64,000 bases of DNA, taken from the NCBI GenBank assembly GCA_964478075.1, contig CAYZGO010000005.1, positions 1 through 64,000 of the forward strand. The letters are read 5' to 3'. The position numbers and the translations under genes are program-made. The notes under the pieces are model-generated. The model had not been told where the DNA came from. It was given only the letters and a program-made list of their open reading frames with translations, and made no database searches. Position 1 is the stretch's first letter. Each line of letters begins with the position of its first letter. Shown piece by piece: positions 52,114-60,870 of the stretch. Source of the DNA: DAOUEX01 sp034430235. Lineage in GTDB: Bacteria; Chloroflexota; Anaerolineae; UBA2200.

Positions 52114-53946
52114 GTGACAGATTCACCGACTCACGGCAATTCAACAATGGATCAAAACTACATTCGTAATTTCTGCATTATTGCCCACATTGATCACGGC
52201 AAGAGCACAATAAGCGACAGGCTTCTGGAACGCACGGGCACCATCAGTGCGCGTGAGATGTCTGATCAGGTGCTCGACCAGATGGACCTCGAGCGTGAGA
52301 AAGGCATCACCATCAAGGCCAAAGCTGTGCGTATGATGTACCACGCCCGAGACGGACATGAGTACGAATTGAACCTCATTGATACGCCCGGACACGTGGA
52401 CTTTGCCTACGAAGTCTCACGCGCCCTTGCCGCTTGCGAAGGGGCTATTCTCGTAGTAGATGCCTCGCAGGGCATTGAAGCACAAACGTTGGCTAATCTG
52501 TACCTGGCCCTGGATCACGACCTGACCATCATCGCCATAGTCAACAAGATTGACCTCGTTTCGGCCCACCCGGACAAAGTCGCTCAGGAGATTGACGACC
52601 TGTTTGGCCTCCCCAAGGAACAGATCATTCGCGCCTCGGCCAAGGAGGGAATCGGTACCGATGACATCCTTGAGGCGATTGTGCGGCGTATTCCACCTCC
52701 TCGTGGATTCCCAGACAAGCCGACCAGGGCTCTGATCTTTGACTCGCACTATGATCAATACAAGGGTGTGGTCGCTTACGTGCGCGTGGTAGATGGTGCC
52801 CTGCGCCAGGAACAGCCCCTGCTGTTGATGGCCAAAGGCACGCAAGTCGAAGCTCTCGAAGTCGGCATCTTCTGCCCCAAGATGACGCCAGTTAAGGAGC
52901 TTGGCGCTGGCGAGGTGGGCTACGTAGCTACCGGCTTGAAAAACGCGCATGACTGCTCAGTCGGTGATACGATCACACTGGCCGAGACAGCCGCGAAGGC
53001 GCCACTCCCAGGCTACAAGCCAGCGAAACCCATGGTCTTTGCGGGCTTTTACCCCGTTCTGAACGAGGATTACAACCTGCTGCACAATGCAGTGGAGAAG
53101 CTGCATTTGAACGATGCCGCCTTCTCCTACGAACCAGAGACGTCACAGGCACTCAGCTTCGGTTTCCGCTGCGGGTTCCTGGGCCTGCTGCACATGGAGA
53201 TCGTGCAGGAGCGGCTGGAGCGGGAATACGATTTGCATCTGATCGCTACTGCGCCCAGCGTGGGCTACCAGGTGAAGACCAGGGACGGCAAAGTAACTCA
53301 GGTACGGAATCCGGCGGATCTGCCACGGCCAGACGTGATCGAAGAAATCAGCGAACCTTGGATGCGGATCAGCGTCTTCACCCCAGCCGAGTACATCGGG
53401 CCCATTATGGAACTGGTCACGGGCCGCCGTGGCGACTTTGAGAAGATGGAGTACCTCGACGAGCACCGCGTGCTGCTCAATTACCTGATACCCTTGTCCG
53501 AGATCATCGTGGACTTTTACGATAACCTCAAGTCATTCTCGCGAGGGTATGCTTCTCTCGACTACGAACTGGCCGAATACCGGCCCGGCGACCTGGTCAA
53601 GCTTGACGTGCTCGTGAACCGGCAGCCGGTGGACGCCCTTTCGATCATCGTGCACAGGGAGCAAGCTTACCGCAAAGGTCAGGCTCTGGTGAGCAAGCTA
53701 AGGAAAGTCATCCCCCGTCAACTCTTCGCAGTCGCAATCCAGGCCGCTGTAGGCTCGCGGGTCATCTCACGGGCCAACGTCAGGGCGCTGCGCAAGGACG
53801 TTCTGGCCAAGTGCTACGGAGGCGACGTAACGCGCAAGAAAAAGCTGTTGGAGAGACAGAAAGAGGGCAAGAAGCGTCTTAAACGCGTGGGCAACGTAGA
53901 AATCCCTCAAGAAGCGTTTATGAGCGTGCTCAGGCTAGGCGACTGA
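52114..53946 (+). CDS. lepA: Elongation factor 4 (LepA)
   Basis: A 610-residue translational GTPase that back-translocates or monitors ribosomes. G motifs are IAHIDHGKSTISDRLLERTG, DTPGHVDFAYEVSRAL and IVNKIDLVSA; the C-terminal EF4-specific domain ends RKKKLLERQKEGKKRLKRVG. Two starts are possible. The GTG at 52114 sits where the transcript should begin. The ATG at 52147 gives the family's usual N-terminus (MDQNYIRNFCIIAHIDHGKS) but has no ribosome-binding site. I report the GTG and consider the ATG nearly as likely. Confidence 0.95.
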   Translation: MTDSPTHGNSTMDQNYIRNFCIIAHIDHGKSTISDRLLERTGTISAREMSDQVLDQMDLEREKGITIKAKAVRMMYHARDGHEYELNLIDTPGHVDFAYEVSRALAACEGAILVVDASQGIEAQTLANLYLALDHDLTIIAIVNKIDLVSAHPDKVAQEIDDLFGLPKEQIIRASAKEGIGTDDILEAIVRRIPPPRGFPDKPTRALIFDSHYDQYKGVVAYVRVVDGALRQEQPLLLMAKGTQVEALEVGIFCPKMTPVKELGAGEVGYVATGLKNAHDCSVGDTITLAETAAKAPLPGYKPAKPMVFAGFYPVLNEDYNLLHNAVEKLHLNDAAFSYEPETSQALSFGFRCGFLGLLHMEIVQERLEREYDLHLIATAPSVGYQVKTRDGKVTQVRNPADLPRPDVIEEISEPWMRISVFTPAEYIGPIMELVTGRRGDFEKMEYLDEHRVLLNYLIPLSEIIVDFYDNLKSFSRGYASLDYELAEYRPGDLVKLDVLVNRQPVDALSIIVHREQAYRKGQALVSKLRKVIPRQLFAVAIQAAVGSRVISRANVRALRKDVLAKCYGGDVTRKKKLLERQKEGKKRLKRVGNVEIPQEAFMSVLRLGD

Positions 53947-54035
53947 AAGTCCTCTCGAGAAGTGCCTTCTGTTCGTGCTATCCGTGTACATGATCTCGAC
54001 CACTGCATAACTACTGTGACTGAAGAGGCGCAAAC

Positions 54036-54935
54036 GTGGAGACCAGGCAGCCGAACCCGCTCAGCAACGAATACCTCTATGGACAGCCTCTCTATCCAGC
54101 GGCTCCTCTGTCCTGGCTGGCACCGCTGTGGTCATTCTTGTGCGGTGTGGCTGCTTCTGGAGCCTGGACGGGGACCGGCAGCGGTCTGCTGCGTTTGCTC
54201 TTGGGGCTGCTGCTGGCCGGCCCGCTGCTTGGCATGGCCTGGGCTGCCAGCACCAAGACGAGGTGGCGTGAAAACCTGACGCACAGCCCGCCGGGCGACA
54301 CGGCAGCGAACCCTATCCCAGCATTACCCTATACCCTGCCGCGCTCCGCCAGCCACCGACTTGTCACCTGGCTGTCAGCAGTCTCGGCATGGTGGCAGCA
54401 GGTCAAGCCTCACCTGAGTAGGCCGCTGTTACAGTTGGTAGTGAGCACCATCTTTTCTCTCACTGTAGCCGCTCAGCTAGGCCAGCAAAGCCTCGTCCTC
54501 ACTGCGGCAGGACTCGTGCTCGCCTATGCAAGCGGATTTGGCCGTGAACGATGGGGCGCCAGCCTTCTCGTATCCGTCTCTGCTCCACTGTTGCTAACGT
54601 GGCTGCTGGGGCACGCGATCTACGACACCTTGCGCCCTGCATCAGTTTTGATAGCTGCATTCTTTGCTTTGACCTTCCACGGCTGCTCCGCTTTGAAGCA
54701 GGCACATAAGGGCCTCGCCTGGCAAGTTGCGCCACAGGCAGCCGTAGTGGCCGGCCTGGTAGCTATCAAGCAACCTGTGGCCGCCACTGTAGTAGCTTTG
54801 CTTGGAACTTCCGGGGCTCTTCTGGCTCCGCTGCTGCAGACACAGCCTGGACGTGAGCAGTACTTTCGCGTCTTGCAACTCCAGTTAGCTGCGAGCATGT
54901 TCATGGCCGCGCTTGCTTTGGGCTACAAGCAATGA
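54036..54935 (+). CDS. Polytopic membrane protein of unknown function
   Basis: A 299-residue hydrophobic protein with about seven to eight membrane segments: two near residues 28-70, a polar loop at 72-110, then several from 128 to 297 (LQLVVSTIFSLTVAAQLG, SLVLTAAGLVLAYASGF, LLVSVSAPLLLTWLLGHAIY, LIAAFFALTFHGC, VVALLGTSGALLAPLL, LQLAASMFMAALALGY). I do not recognise a family; the helix spacing is vaguely UbiA-like but the aspartate motifs are absent. The start is a GTG at 54036. Its stop overlaps the methyltransferase ATG by 4 nt, so the two are translated together and may form one membrane system. Confidence 0.75.
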   Translation: METRQPNPLSNEYLYGQPLYPAAPLSWLAPLWSFLCGVAASGAWTGTGSGLLRLLLGLLLAGPLLGMAWAASTKTRWRENLTHSPPGDTAANPIPALPYTLPRSASHRLVTWLSAVSAWWQQVKPHLSRPLLQLVVSTIFSLTVAAQLGQQSLVLTAAGLVLAYASGFGRERWGASLLVSVSAPLLLTWLLGHAIYDTLRPASVLIAAFFALTFHGCSALKQAHKGLAWQVAPQAAVVAGLVAIKQPVAATVVALLGTSGALLAPLLQTQPGREQYFRVLQLQLAASMFMAALALGYKQ

Positions 54936-55630
54936 CCTGGATCGGGCCGCTGCTGGCAGTATTGCTAGCAGGCGCTGTTGTGTATTGGCTCCTGATCCTG
55001 AGCGAAGGCATATACCTGGGGAAAAAGGTGGTTATCGCCCTCTACGATTGGGGGGCATCAAGCTACGACCGGGTCAAGCAGGTGCTGCCACTGGATGACG
55101 CCTTCCATCTCGCCCGGCCGCTTCTGGAAGCACTGAGGGGAGTAGATTCGCCCCTGGTACTGGATGTCGCCACAGGAACAGTCCGAGTGCCACTGGCCCT
55201 GTTGCGGCAGTGGGATTTCCAGGGGCGCATCGTGGGACTCGACCTCTCGCAACGCATGCTGACCATAGCACGACGCAAAACGTATGCACAGCGTCATCGT
55301 GTGGGCCTGCTCAGGGGAGATGCAATGACCCTGCCCTTTCCAAGCAACATCTTTCACGCTGTAAGCTGTGTGGAAAGCCTGGAGTTTCTGCCCAAGCCCA
55401 GGGATACGCTGGCAGAGATGATACGCGTATTGCGTCCAGGTGGACAACTCCTGGTAACCAACCGCGTGGGCATTGACGCGCTGTTTCTTCCGGGCCGCGC
55501 CTACCGCCCAGAGATGCTGGAAAAGACGCTAGACGCTTTGGGGCTCACACACGTGAGAACCCGGCGGTGGCAGGTCCACTATGACCTGATCGAAGCAGAC
55601 AAGCCAGCGCACGGAACGAGCCTCACATGA
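54932..55630 (+). CDS. Class I SAM-dependent methyltransferase with N-terminal membrane anchor
   Basis: A 232-residue methyltransferase. Residues 4-25 form a transmembrane helix (IGPLLAVLLAGAVVYWLLIL). The Rossmann SAM-binding domain begins near residue 75: VLDVATGTVRVPLALL (motif I), VGLDLSQRMLTIAR (acidic end of motif II) and GDAMTLPFPSNIFHAV (motif III), with LRPGGQLLVTNR after. The UbiE/COQ5-like pattern suggests a lipid or quinone-like substrate at the membrane (inference). Coupled by ATGA overlap to the preceding membrane protein. A terminator hairpin lies 50 bp downstream. Confidence 0.87.
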   Translation: MTWIGPLLAVLLAGAVVYWLLILSEGIYLGKKVVIALYDWGASSYDRVKQVLPLDDAFHLARPLLEALRGVDSPLVLDVATGTVRVPLALLRQWDFQGRIVGLDLSQRMLTIARRKTYAQRHRVGLLRGDAMTLPFPSNIFHAVSCVESLEFLPKPRDTLAEMIRVLRPGGQLLVTNRVGIDALFLPGRAYRPEMLEKTLDALGLTHVRTRRWQVHYDLIEADKPAHGTSLT

Positions 55631-55682
55631 ACCCGAACTACATCCCAGATAGGTCTGTTCGTCAAGCCCGCGCCACAGCAAA

Positions 55683-55708
55683 AAGCCGGTGAGGTCTCTC
55701 ACCGGCTT
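55683..55708. terminator. Bidirectional terminator
   Basis: Perfect 11-bp stem (55683-55693 with 55698-55708), GTCT loop, A-run on the left and T-rich sequence on the right. It lies between the methyltransferase and bactofilin genes. Confidence 0.75.
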
Positions 55709-55725
55709 GGCTGTCTGTTTGGGGA

Positions 55726-56154
55726 CTAGCTCTCCCCTGATTCCTCCTCCACCTCTGCGGTTGGTTCCTGAGGACCTTCGAGGAGAAACGGTTCTTGTTC
55801 ATCTCCGGCCATAATGCTCTTCCCACGGAACAGTCCCCCCTCGTCAATCAGAAGCGAGGTCACCTTTATGTCACCCCACACGCGCCCCGAGGGCAAAATC
55901 TCGAGCCGTCCAGAGGCAGTAACGTTTCCTTTGACCGCCCCCCACACCTGGATATTGTTGGCCGTGATGTCGGCGAGGACTTTCGCCGCTTCGCCGATAA
56001 CCACGTTGCCAGTCGTCTCAATAGAGCCATCGAAATAGCCGTCAACCCGTACGTTGCCTTCAGCTTTCAGATGCCCCTGGAAACTTGTGGTCGGCCCCAG
56101 AACATTCCCAATCTTGCCTGCAAAGGCGACGAAAGTGCGTTCCTTTCTGAACAA
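55726..56154 (-). CDS. Bactofilin
   Basis: A 142-residue bactofilin (CcmA/BacA family), a self-polymerising cytoskeletal beta-helix protein. The repetitive core is clear: LGPTTSFQGHLKAEGNVRVD, GYFDGSIETTGNVVIGE, AAKVLADITANNIQVWGAVK and GNVTASGRLEILPSGRVWGD. A C-terminal acidic tail follows. It lies 43 bp downstream of an M23 peptidase gene in the same direction. That pairing is known from cell-shape modules (CcmA with Csd1-type peptidases), so a role in local peptidoglycan remodelling is a reasonable inference. Confidence 0.95.
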   Translation of the reverse strand: MFRKERTFVAFAGKIGNVLGPTTSFQGHLKAEGNVRVDGYFDGSIETTGNVVIGEAAKVLADITANNIQVWGAVKGNVTASGRLEILPSGRVWGDIKVTSLLIDEGGLFRGKSIMAGDEQEPFLLEGPQEPTAEVEEESGES

Positions 56155-56197
56155 CCCGTCCTCCCGTCCCCGCCTGCTACTTCTGCACAGTATACGG

Positions 56198-57259
56198 TCA
56201 GTCTGTATCGAGATACTTCAAAGGGTCAACGGGCGTATCGTTTAGACGAATCTCATAGTGAAGGTGCGGCCCCGTAGAACGGCCAGAGTTGCCCGACAGA
56301 GCGATAACGTCACCAGCCTTGACCTTGTCACCTTTGCGCACCAACAATTGGGAATGATGGCCGTAGATGGTAGTGAAACCCATCTCGTGCTCCAACTCAA
56401 CTGTCCAGCCATAGCCGGCCTGCCATCCAGCCTCCGTTACCACGCCGTCCTTGGTGGCAAAGATCTTGGTCCCGTACCAGATTGGAATGTCAATTCCGTT
56501 ATGGAATTCTAGCCTACCCCGCAGGGTGCGATATCCAAACTTGGAACTGATGCGCCGACACTCGGTGGGCCAAAGGTGCGGAGCCGCAGCCAGGAGTCGA
56601 AGCTGTTTTTCAAGCTCAACAGGATTGCTGCGCTTCTCAGGCTCGATTTTCTGCAGGCGCACGACTACCTGTTCACGCAAATCCACTAACTCACGAAGAG
56701 TGTTGGGGAGTGTCACCTGCATGCCGACTACGTCCTGGCTCTTTTCCACGGCCACGAGCATACTCCGCTCGGAAAAGCTGTAGCTAGTTCGTCCACCCTT
56801 GGCATTGGAATCGAGGGCAGCAAACTGATCAACACGCTCCGCGCCCTCGTGCGACACGTCGGAGTATACCACTGGGGTGGCGATAGGGGTACTAGTCGGG
56901 GTTGGAAGGCCAATCAGCGCCCGTATCTCATCGCTCAAGGTACGAACGCCGGCCAGTTCAGTTTGGAAATCCCCCACCTGCTGCGACAGACCTTGGACTT
57001 CTTCTTGCTGGGCGAGAATCGTATCCCGCATCTCGCGCTCACGCGCCAACTTGATCTGCCTCTCCTGCTGCAACTCGTGGATTTCCTGGCGGAGACGATA
57101 GGACCGCACAACTACAAAGCCCATACCAACTGACAGGGCCACGCTCAGCACGCAAACCAGCGGCAGCAACCAGGTGGGGACACGAAAGCTGACGGGCGCT
57201 CTCTCGGAGTGAGGCACCACGATCAGAGTCAGCGGCTGTCTTCCCTTCTTTCGGGGCAC
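56198..57259 (-). CDS. M23 family metallopeptidase, membrane-anchored with coiled coil
   Basis: A 353-residue protein: cytoplasmic basic N-terminus, transmembrane helix (TWLLPLVCVLSVALSVGMGF, about 29-48), a coiled coil (about 55-110, RQEIHELQQERQIKLARERE), a Pro/Thr spacer and a C-terminal LytM/M23 domain (about 230-353). Zinc ligands lie in EFHNGIDIPIW and in TGPHLHYEIRL; YGHHSQLLV is also present. It would cut peptidoglycan cross-links outside the membrane. The start is a GTG at 57259 with GGAGG about 10 nt upstream. A TATAGT box that overlaps the GTG looks like a chance match. Upstream partner of bactofilin. Confidence 0.93.
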   Translation of the reverse strand: MPRKKGRQPLTLIVVPHSERAPVSFRVPTWLLPLVCVLSVALSVGMGFVVVRSYRLRQEIHELQQERQIKLAREREMRDTILAQQEEVQGLSQQVGDFQTELAGVRTLSDEIRALIGLPTPTSTPIATPVVYSDVSHEGAERVDQFAALDSNAKGGRTSYSFSERSMLVAVEKSQDVVGMQVTLPNTLRELVDLREQVVVRLQKIEPEKRSNPVELEKQLRLLAAAPHLWPTECRRISSKFGYRTLRGRLEFHNGIDIPIWYGTKIFATKDGVVTEAGWQAGYGWTVELEHEMGFTTIYGHHSQLLVRKGDKVKAGDVIALSGNSGRSTGPHLHYEIRLNDTPVDPLKYLDTD

Positions 57260-57518
57260 TATACCGTATCCTCCGGATCTTAGTCAACCCAGTTTGAGAC
57301 AGTTTGTGCAGTACCCGATCCCAAGCTTGGGGCAAACAAAGGGAAAGAGAATAAATGACGATTTGACCAGCTTTGGGCTGGGATTGCCAAGCCTCAACCG
57401 AGACGAACGTCCTCAACGAGGCCCAATATACTCAAAAGGCAGAAATCTGTCAAGTCTCTGTCACGACAAACCCAAGGCCAGTATTCGGTGCAAAATAGTG
57501 TCCTCATGGACAGCGAGT

Positions 57519-57610
57519 CGTAGTCTAGCCCCTTGCGGGCGTTGTTGGTCAGAGCGAGCATACGGCGACCCGTGCTGCCGCAGGGCAGTGCAAGGCCCTA
57601 GGCTACGTTT
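57519..57610. repeat. Inverted pair of short CGTAG-CTAG repeats
   Basis: A forward copy at 57519-57548 (CGTAGTCTAGCCCCTTGC) and a reverse copy at 57589-57610 (reads CGTAGCCTAGGGCCTTGC on the other strand) face each other. They are related to 60726-60763 and to the GAAACGTAGTATAGGCC core of the 93-bp array. The rest of 57260-57741 holds no supported gene. Confidence 0.6.
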
Positions 57611-57741
57611 ATCGTCAAATCTACCGAAGCTCGTCTCCCCTGAGCGGCCTTTCGCACCAGAAACCAGGGTAAAGACACAAAGCTCTGCCCGCAATGCTGA
57701 ATAATGCCGCTATTCTACTCAAAATGGGCATATAGGTCAAA

Positions 57742-57770
57742 TTGAAAGAATCGCAATTCTGTGCTATAGT
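57742..57770 (+). promoter_or_regulatory. Promoter of the rdgB-rfaE2-murJ operon, leaderless type
   Basis: TTGAAA (57742-57747), 17-bp spacer, TATAGT (57765-57770), then six bases and the rdgB ATG at 57777. Confidence 0.65.
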
Positions 57771-57776
57771 AGCCCC

Positions 57777-58484
57777 ATGAGCAGCCTGCTGATAGCTACC
57801 AACAACCCGGGCAAGCAACGCGAGTACGACCACTTACTGGCTCCCCTGAACCTGGAACTCTGCACTCTGCAAGACTTGAGGCTTTCGATCGTCGTGCCCG
57901 AAGACGGCGATTCCTACGCTGAGAATGCGCGTACAAAAGCACTCAGCTACGCACAGGCAAGCGGCTTACTGACGCTAGCAGACGATTCCGGGCTGGAGGT
58001 AGACGCTTTGGACGGCGAACCCGGTCTGCATTCAGCACGCTACGCCGGCAATAGCGCCAGTGACGCAGATCGCTACCGCCTGCTCTTGCAGAAACTGCAT
58101 GGAATCCCCTGGGAAAAACGCACCGCCCGTTTTCGCTGTGTTATTGTGCTGGCCATTCCAGGCGGCGAGACCTACAGCACAGAGGGCACCTGCGAAGGGC
58201 TGATCACTTTAGAGCCACAGGGCAATCATGGATTTGGTTACGACCCGGTCTTTTACCTGCCCCAGTATGGACAAACAATGGCCCAGTTACCTATCGAGGT
58301 CAAGAACCGCATCAGCCACCGTGGCCGGGCAGCTCAGAAGATGCTCCCCATCTTGACCCGTGTCCTGGCTGAACTACAGGGTACTGCGTCAAGCGCTGAA
58401 CTCAAGCACGCGTTTTCATATCGTTCATCCTCGCCTAGCACCTTCGTCGCTCGACGGGACGATGATCCGACCAGCGAGGTTTAG
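57777..58484 (+). CDS. rdgB: RdgB/HAM1 family non-canonical purine NTP pyrophosphatase
   Basis: A 235-residue (d)XTP/ITP pyrophosphatase that removes deaminated purine nucleotides. Signature motifs are LIATNNPGKQREYDHLL, ADDSGLEVDALDGEPGLHSA, GYDPVFYLPQYGQTMAQL and KNRISHRGRAAQKML. The family usually ends at about residue 200; the last ~35 residues (from LQGTASSAELKHAF) are encoded by a dispersed repeat shared with the HAD gene at 2301-2984. The ATG lies exactly where transcription should start, so the mRNA is probably leaderless; no Shine-Dalgarno box is present. First gene of an operon with rfaE2 and murJ. Confidence 0.95.
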   Translation: MSSLLIATNNPGKQREYDHLLAPLNLELCTLQDLRLSIVVPEDGDSYAENARTKALSYAQASGLLTLADDSGLEVDALDGEPGLHSARYAGNSASDADRYRLLLQKLHGIPWEKRTARFRCVIVLAIPGGETYSTEGTCEGLITLEPQGNHGFGYDPVFYLPQYGQTMAQLPIEVKNRISHRGRAAQKMLPILTRVLAELQGTASSAELKHAFSYRSSSPSTFVARRDDDPTSEV

Positions 58485-58516
58485 CAATCCCGTCAAGCGG
58501 GACGAACGGTTGATGC
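58374..58516. repeat. Dispersed repeat, copy 2
   Basis: Blocks 58374-58396 and 58466-58516 match (reverse-complemented) 2325-2348 and 2245-2296. It covers the last ~37 codons of rdgB, including the stop codon, and extends into the gap before rfaE2. A TTCGTCGCTCGACGGGACGA hairpin-like segment lies between the blocks. Confidence 0.85.
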
Positions 58517-58550
58517 ACGAAGCAGTAGACCCTGCACCCAGAGAGGATTA

Positions 58551-59090
58551 ATGGGCAAGCTAGTCTCTCTCACCCAGGCACAGAGTATACGCCAAACGCT
58601 GGGCAGGCGGGGCAAGACAGTCGTGTTCACCAATGGCGTCTTCGACCTCCTGCACGTCGGGCACGTTCGTAATCTGCAAGCAGCGCGCGAGTTGGGCCAC
58701 GCTCTCTTTGTGGGCCTCAACAGCGACCAGTCCGCCCAAAGGCTCAAGGGGCCTGGCAGGCCCCTGATGCCACAGGCGGAGCGTGCTGAAATCCTGTGCG
58801 CACTTGCCTGCGTGGATTATGTAATCATCTTTGACGAGCCCACTGCCGAGCGCATCGTAGAAGCCTTGCAGCCAGATGTCTACGTCAAGGGTGGAGACTA
58901 TGCTGGCGAGACCACGCATGCGGCACAGACAGGCCTCGCTTCCCGCGAGACAAGCAAAGCTCTGCCCGAAGCTCCTGTCGTCGAAAGCTATGGCGGCCGC
59001 ATCGTGATTCTGCCCTACACGCCAGGCCATTCCACCAGTCAGATCATAGCCAGCGTTCTCAGCAAAGGCGAAGCTGAGCCGGGAGGATAG
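58551..59090 (+). CDS. rfaE2: D-glycero-beta-D-manno-heptose 1-phosphate adenylyltransferase-like protein
   Basis: A 179-residue nucleotidyltransferase of the cytidylyltransferase fold. The HxGH motif is FDLLHVGHVRNLQAARELG near residue 30 and the ADP-heptose-synthase signature DVYVKGGDYAGET lies near residue 108; a C-terminal STSQIIASVL follows. It transfers AMP to a sugar 1-phosphate. The kinase partner (RfaE1) is not in the window. GAGAGG lies before the ATG. It is between rdgB and murJ in an operon, suggesting a cell-surface carbohydrate role; the sugar itself (heptose or other) is unproven in this organism. Confidence 0.88.
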   Translation: MGKLVSLTQAQSIRQTLGRRGKTVVFTNGVFDLLHVGHVRNLQAARELGHALFVGLNSDQSAQRLKGPGRPLMPQAERAEILCALACVDYVIIFDEPTAERIVEALQPDVYVKGGDYAGETTHAAQTGLASRETSKALPEAPVVESYGGRIVILPYTPGHSTSQIIASVLSKGEAEPGG

Positions 59091-59095
59091 AGTAG

Positions 59096-60733
59096 TTGGA
59101 AGCGTCAGGACAACCCAGTGACGGGCCTGGCCTGTCTCGCCAAGGGCGGGGCTTGTCTCGGCAAGGGCGAGGCATCGCACGCGCAGCGACCATCGTCTCG
59201 CTGGGCAACATTGCCAGCCGCATATTCGGTCTGATACGGGACAACCGCAACGCCTACTTCTTCGGAGCCACTGGCTCGATGAGCGCCTTCGAAGCCGCCT
59301 CACTTGTGCCCAAGAACATCTACGAACTGCTGGTGGGGGGCATGGTGAGCGCTGCTCTGGTTCCAGTCTTCAGCGAATACGCCGACGCGGAGAAGCCAGA
59401 AGAACTCTGGCACCTGGTCAGCATCGTGCTCAGTCTGGTAGTGGTCGTCCTGGGCGGCTTCCTGCTGTTGGCCGAAGTGGCAGCCCCACTGGTGACCCGT
59501 GTTCTGGTAGGAGGATTCGACGCTCGACTGCAAGAGCTGACCACCACGCTCATCCGCATCATCTCGCCTGCCGTCATCTTTTTTGGAGTGTCAGGTATCC
59601 TGACCGCTGTGCTGTATGCGCAGCAGGTCTTTACCTATCCCGCTGTCGGCGCGGCTGTGTTCAATCTGGGCGGCATTCTGGGCACGCAGTTGCTCGCACG
59701 CCGCGTCGGGATAGCCAGCCTCACCCTGGGCATCGTGCTTGGCGCATTCTTACAAATGGCCGTGCAGCTTCCCGGACTCTCCAAGGGCAGGATCCGCTTC
59801 TCGTTGGACCTGAAACACCCAGCGCTGCGGCGTATTGTCGTGCTCTACGTGCCAGTGCTTGTGAGCCTGATCATCAGCCAGATAGGCATCGTGATTGACC
59901 GCAACCTGGCATCACGCGTCAGCGAACAGGCTATCGCGTGGATGGCCGCCGCCACCCGTCTGCGGGAATTTCCGCTGGGGCTGATCTCAATGGCAGTCTC
60001 CATGGCCGTGCTGCCTGCTCTTTCTCGCATTGACCTGGGCAGCAGTTGCGAAAAGTTCAAGGAGACGTTGGGCCTGGGACTGCGTTTGGTTTTGCTGCTC
60101 ATCGTCCCAGCGACAGTGGGACTCTTTGTACTGGGTGTGCCCATCATCTCGCTGATTTTCCAGCACGGTGAGTTCACGCCCTTTGACACCAGCCAGGCCG
60201 CAAGGGCGCTCTCCTGCTATCTGCTGGGAACACCGTTCGCTGCCGTGGATCTACTGCTCATCTTTGCTTTCTACGCGCAGAAGGACACAGTGACGCCGGT
60301 GATCGTAGGCATCATCTGCGTCTTCATTTACCTGGCAGTTGCTCCCACTCTCGCTTTCGCCTTGGGGCTGGGTATGGTCGGGCTGGTGATCGCCAACTCC
60401 GTCCAACTGGCCAGTCACGCTGTGATCATGCTGCTGTTGCTGCGCCGACGCGTGGGCACCTTGGCCAGAGAGCAACTGGGGCCCACTATCGGCAAGATTC
60501 TCCTGGCCTCCACAGCAATGGGCGTTTTTGTCTACCTGTGTCTCACCGTGCTGCGAATTGCAATACCTGGCGAAGGGCTTGCGGCAAGGGCGGTTGTGGT
60601 TGCCGTGGCTGGGGTAGTAGGGCTGCTCGTCTACGGCTTCAGCGTGATGCGGCTCGGTGTCGGAGAAGCCCGCCTTTTGCTCAACATGCTCAGCAGAAGA
60701 ACTCGACGCGGACAAACCGCCGAAGAAACGTAG
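59096..60733 (+). CDS. murJ: Lipid II flippase MurJ
   Basis: A 545-residue MOP-superfamily flippase with about 14 transmembrane helices that moves the peptidoglycan precursor lipid II outward. Family motifs are SRIFGLIRDNRNAYFFGAT, FEAASLVPKNIYELLVGGMV and NLASRVSEQAIAWMAAATRL. The start is a TTG at 59096, 9 nt after GGGAGG; no better codon exists nearby. Its N-terminus contains a tandem heptapeptide LSRQGRG LSRQGRG from a 21-bp duplication. The last codons and stop (GAAACGTAG) overlap a dispersed repeat. Five bp after rfaE2. Confidence 0.95.
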   Translation: MEASGQPSDGPGLSRQGRGLSRQGRGIARAATIVSLGNIASRIFGLIRDNRNAYFFGATGSMSAFEAASLVPKNIYELLVGGMVSAALVPVFSEYADAEKPEELWHLVSIVLSLVVVVLGGFLLLAEVAAPLVTRVLVGGFDARLQELTTTLIRIISPAVIFFGVSGILTAVLYAQQVFTYPAVGAAVFNLGGILGTQLLARRVGIASLTLGIVLGAFLQMAVQLPGLSKGRIRFSLDLKHPALRRIVVLYVPVLVSLIISQIGIVIDRNLASRVSEQAIAWMAAATRLREFPLGLISMAVSMAVLPALSRIDLGSSCEKFKETLGLGLRLVLLLIVPATVGLFVLGVPIISLIFQHGEFTPFDTSQAARALSCYLLGTPFAAVDLLLIFAFYAQKDTVTPVIVGIICVFIYLAVAPTLAFALGLGMVGLVIANSVQLASHAVIMLLLLRRRVGTLAREQLGPTIGKILLASTAMGVFVYLCLTVLRIAIPGEGLAARAVVVAVAGVVGLLVYGFSVMRLGVGEARLLLNMLSRRTRRGQTAEET

Positions 60734-60763
60734 CCTAGCCCTTTATGGGCGTATTGGCGCACC
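60726..60763. repeat. Short dispersed repeat at the murJ 3' end
   Basis: AAACGTAGCCTAGCCCTTTA and following bases resemble the core of the 93-bp array (AAACGTAGTATAGGCCTTTA) and the pair at 57519-57610. It starts inside the murJ stop region. Confidence 0.6.
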
Positions 60764-60786
60764 AGCGATTGTCACGAAATAGAAGC

Positions 60787-60814
60787 TTGACTGCCTGGCC
60801 AGCTCGGCTATAAT
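60787..60814 (+). promoter_or_regulatory. Promoter of the small membrane protein gene
   Basis: TTGACT (60787-60792), 16-bp spacer, perfect TATAAT (60809-60814). Confidence 0.65.
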
Positions 60815-60870
60815 CTTCATAGGCTCATAAACAAGATAAACTCAGCGGAAGAGGAGTTATCAGAAACACA

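Noticed and set aside
57254..57282. Promoter TTGACT-18-TATAGT of the M23 peptidase gene
   Set aside because: The -10 box overlaps the GTG start, so transcription would begin inside the gene; the start itself has a good GGAGG box and the hexamer is probably chance.
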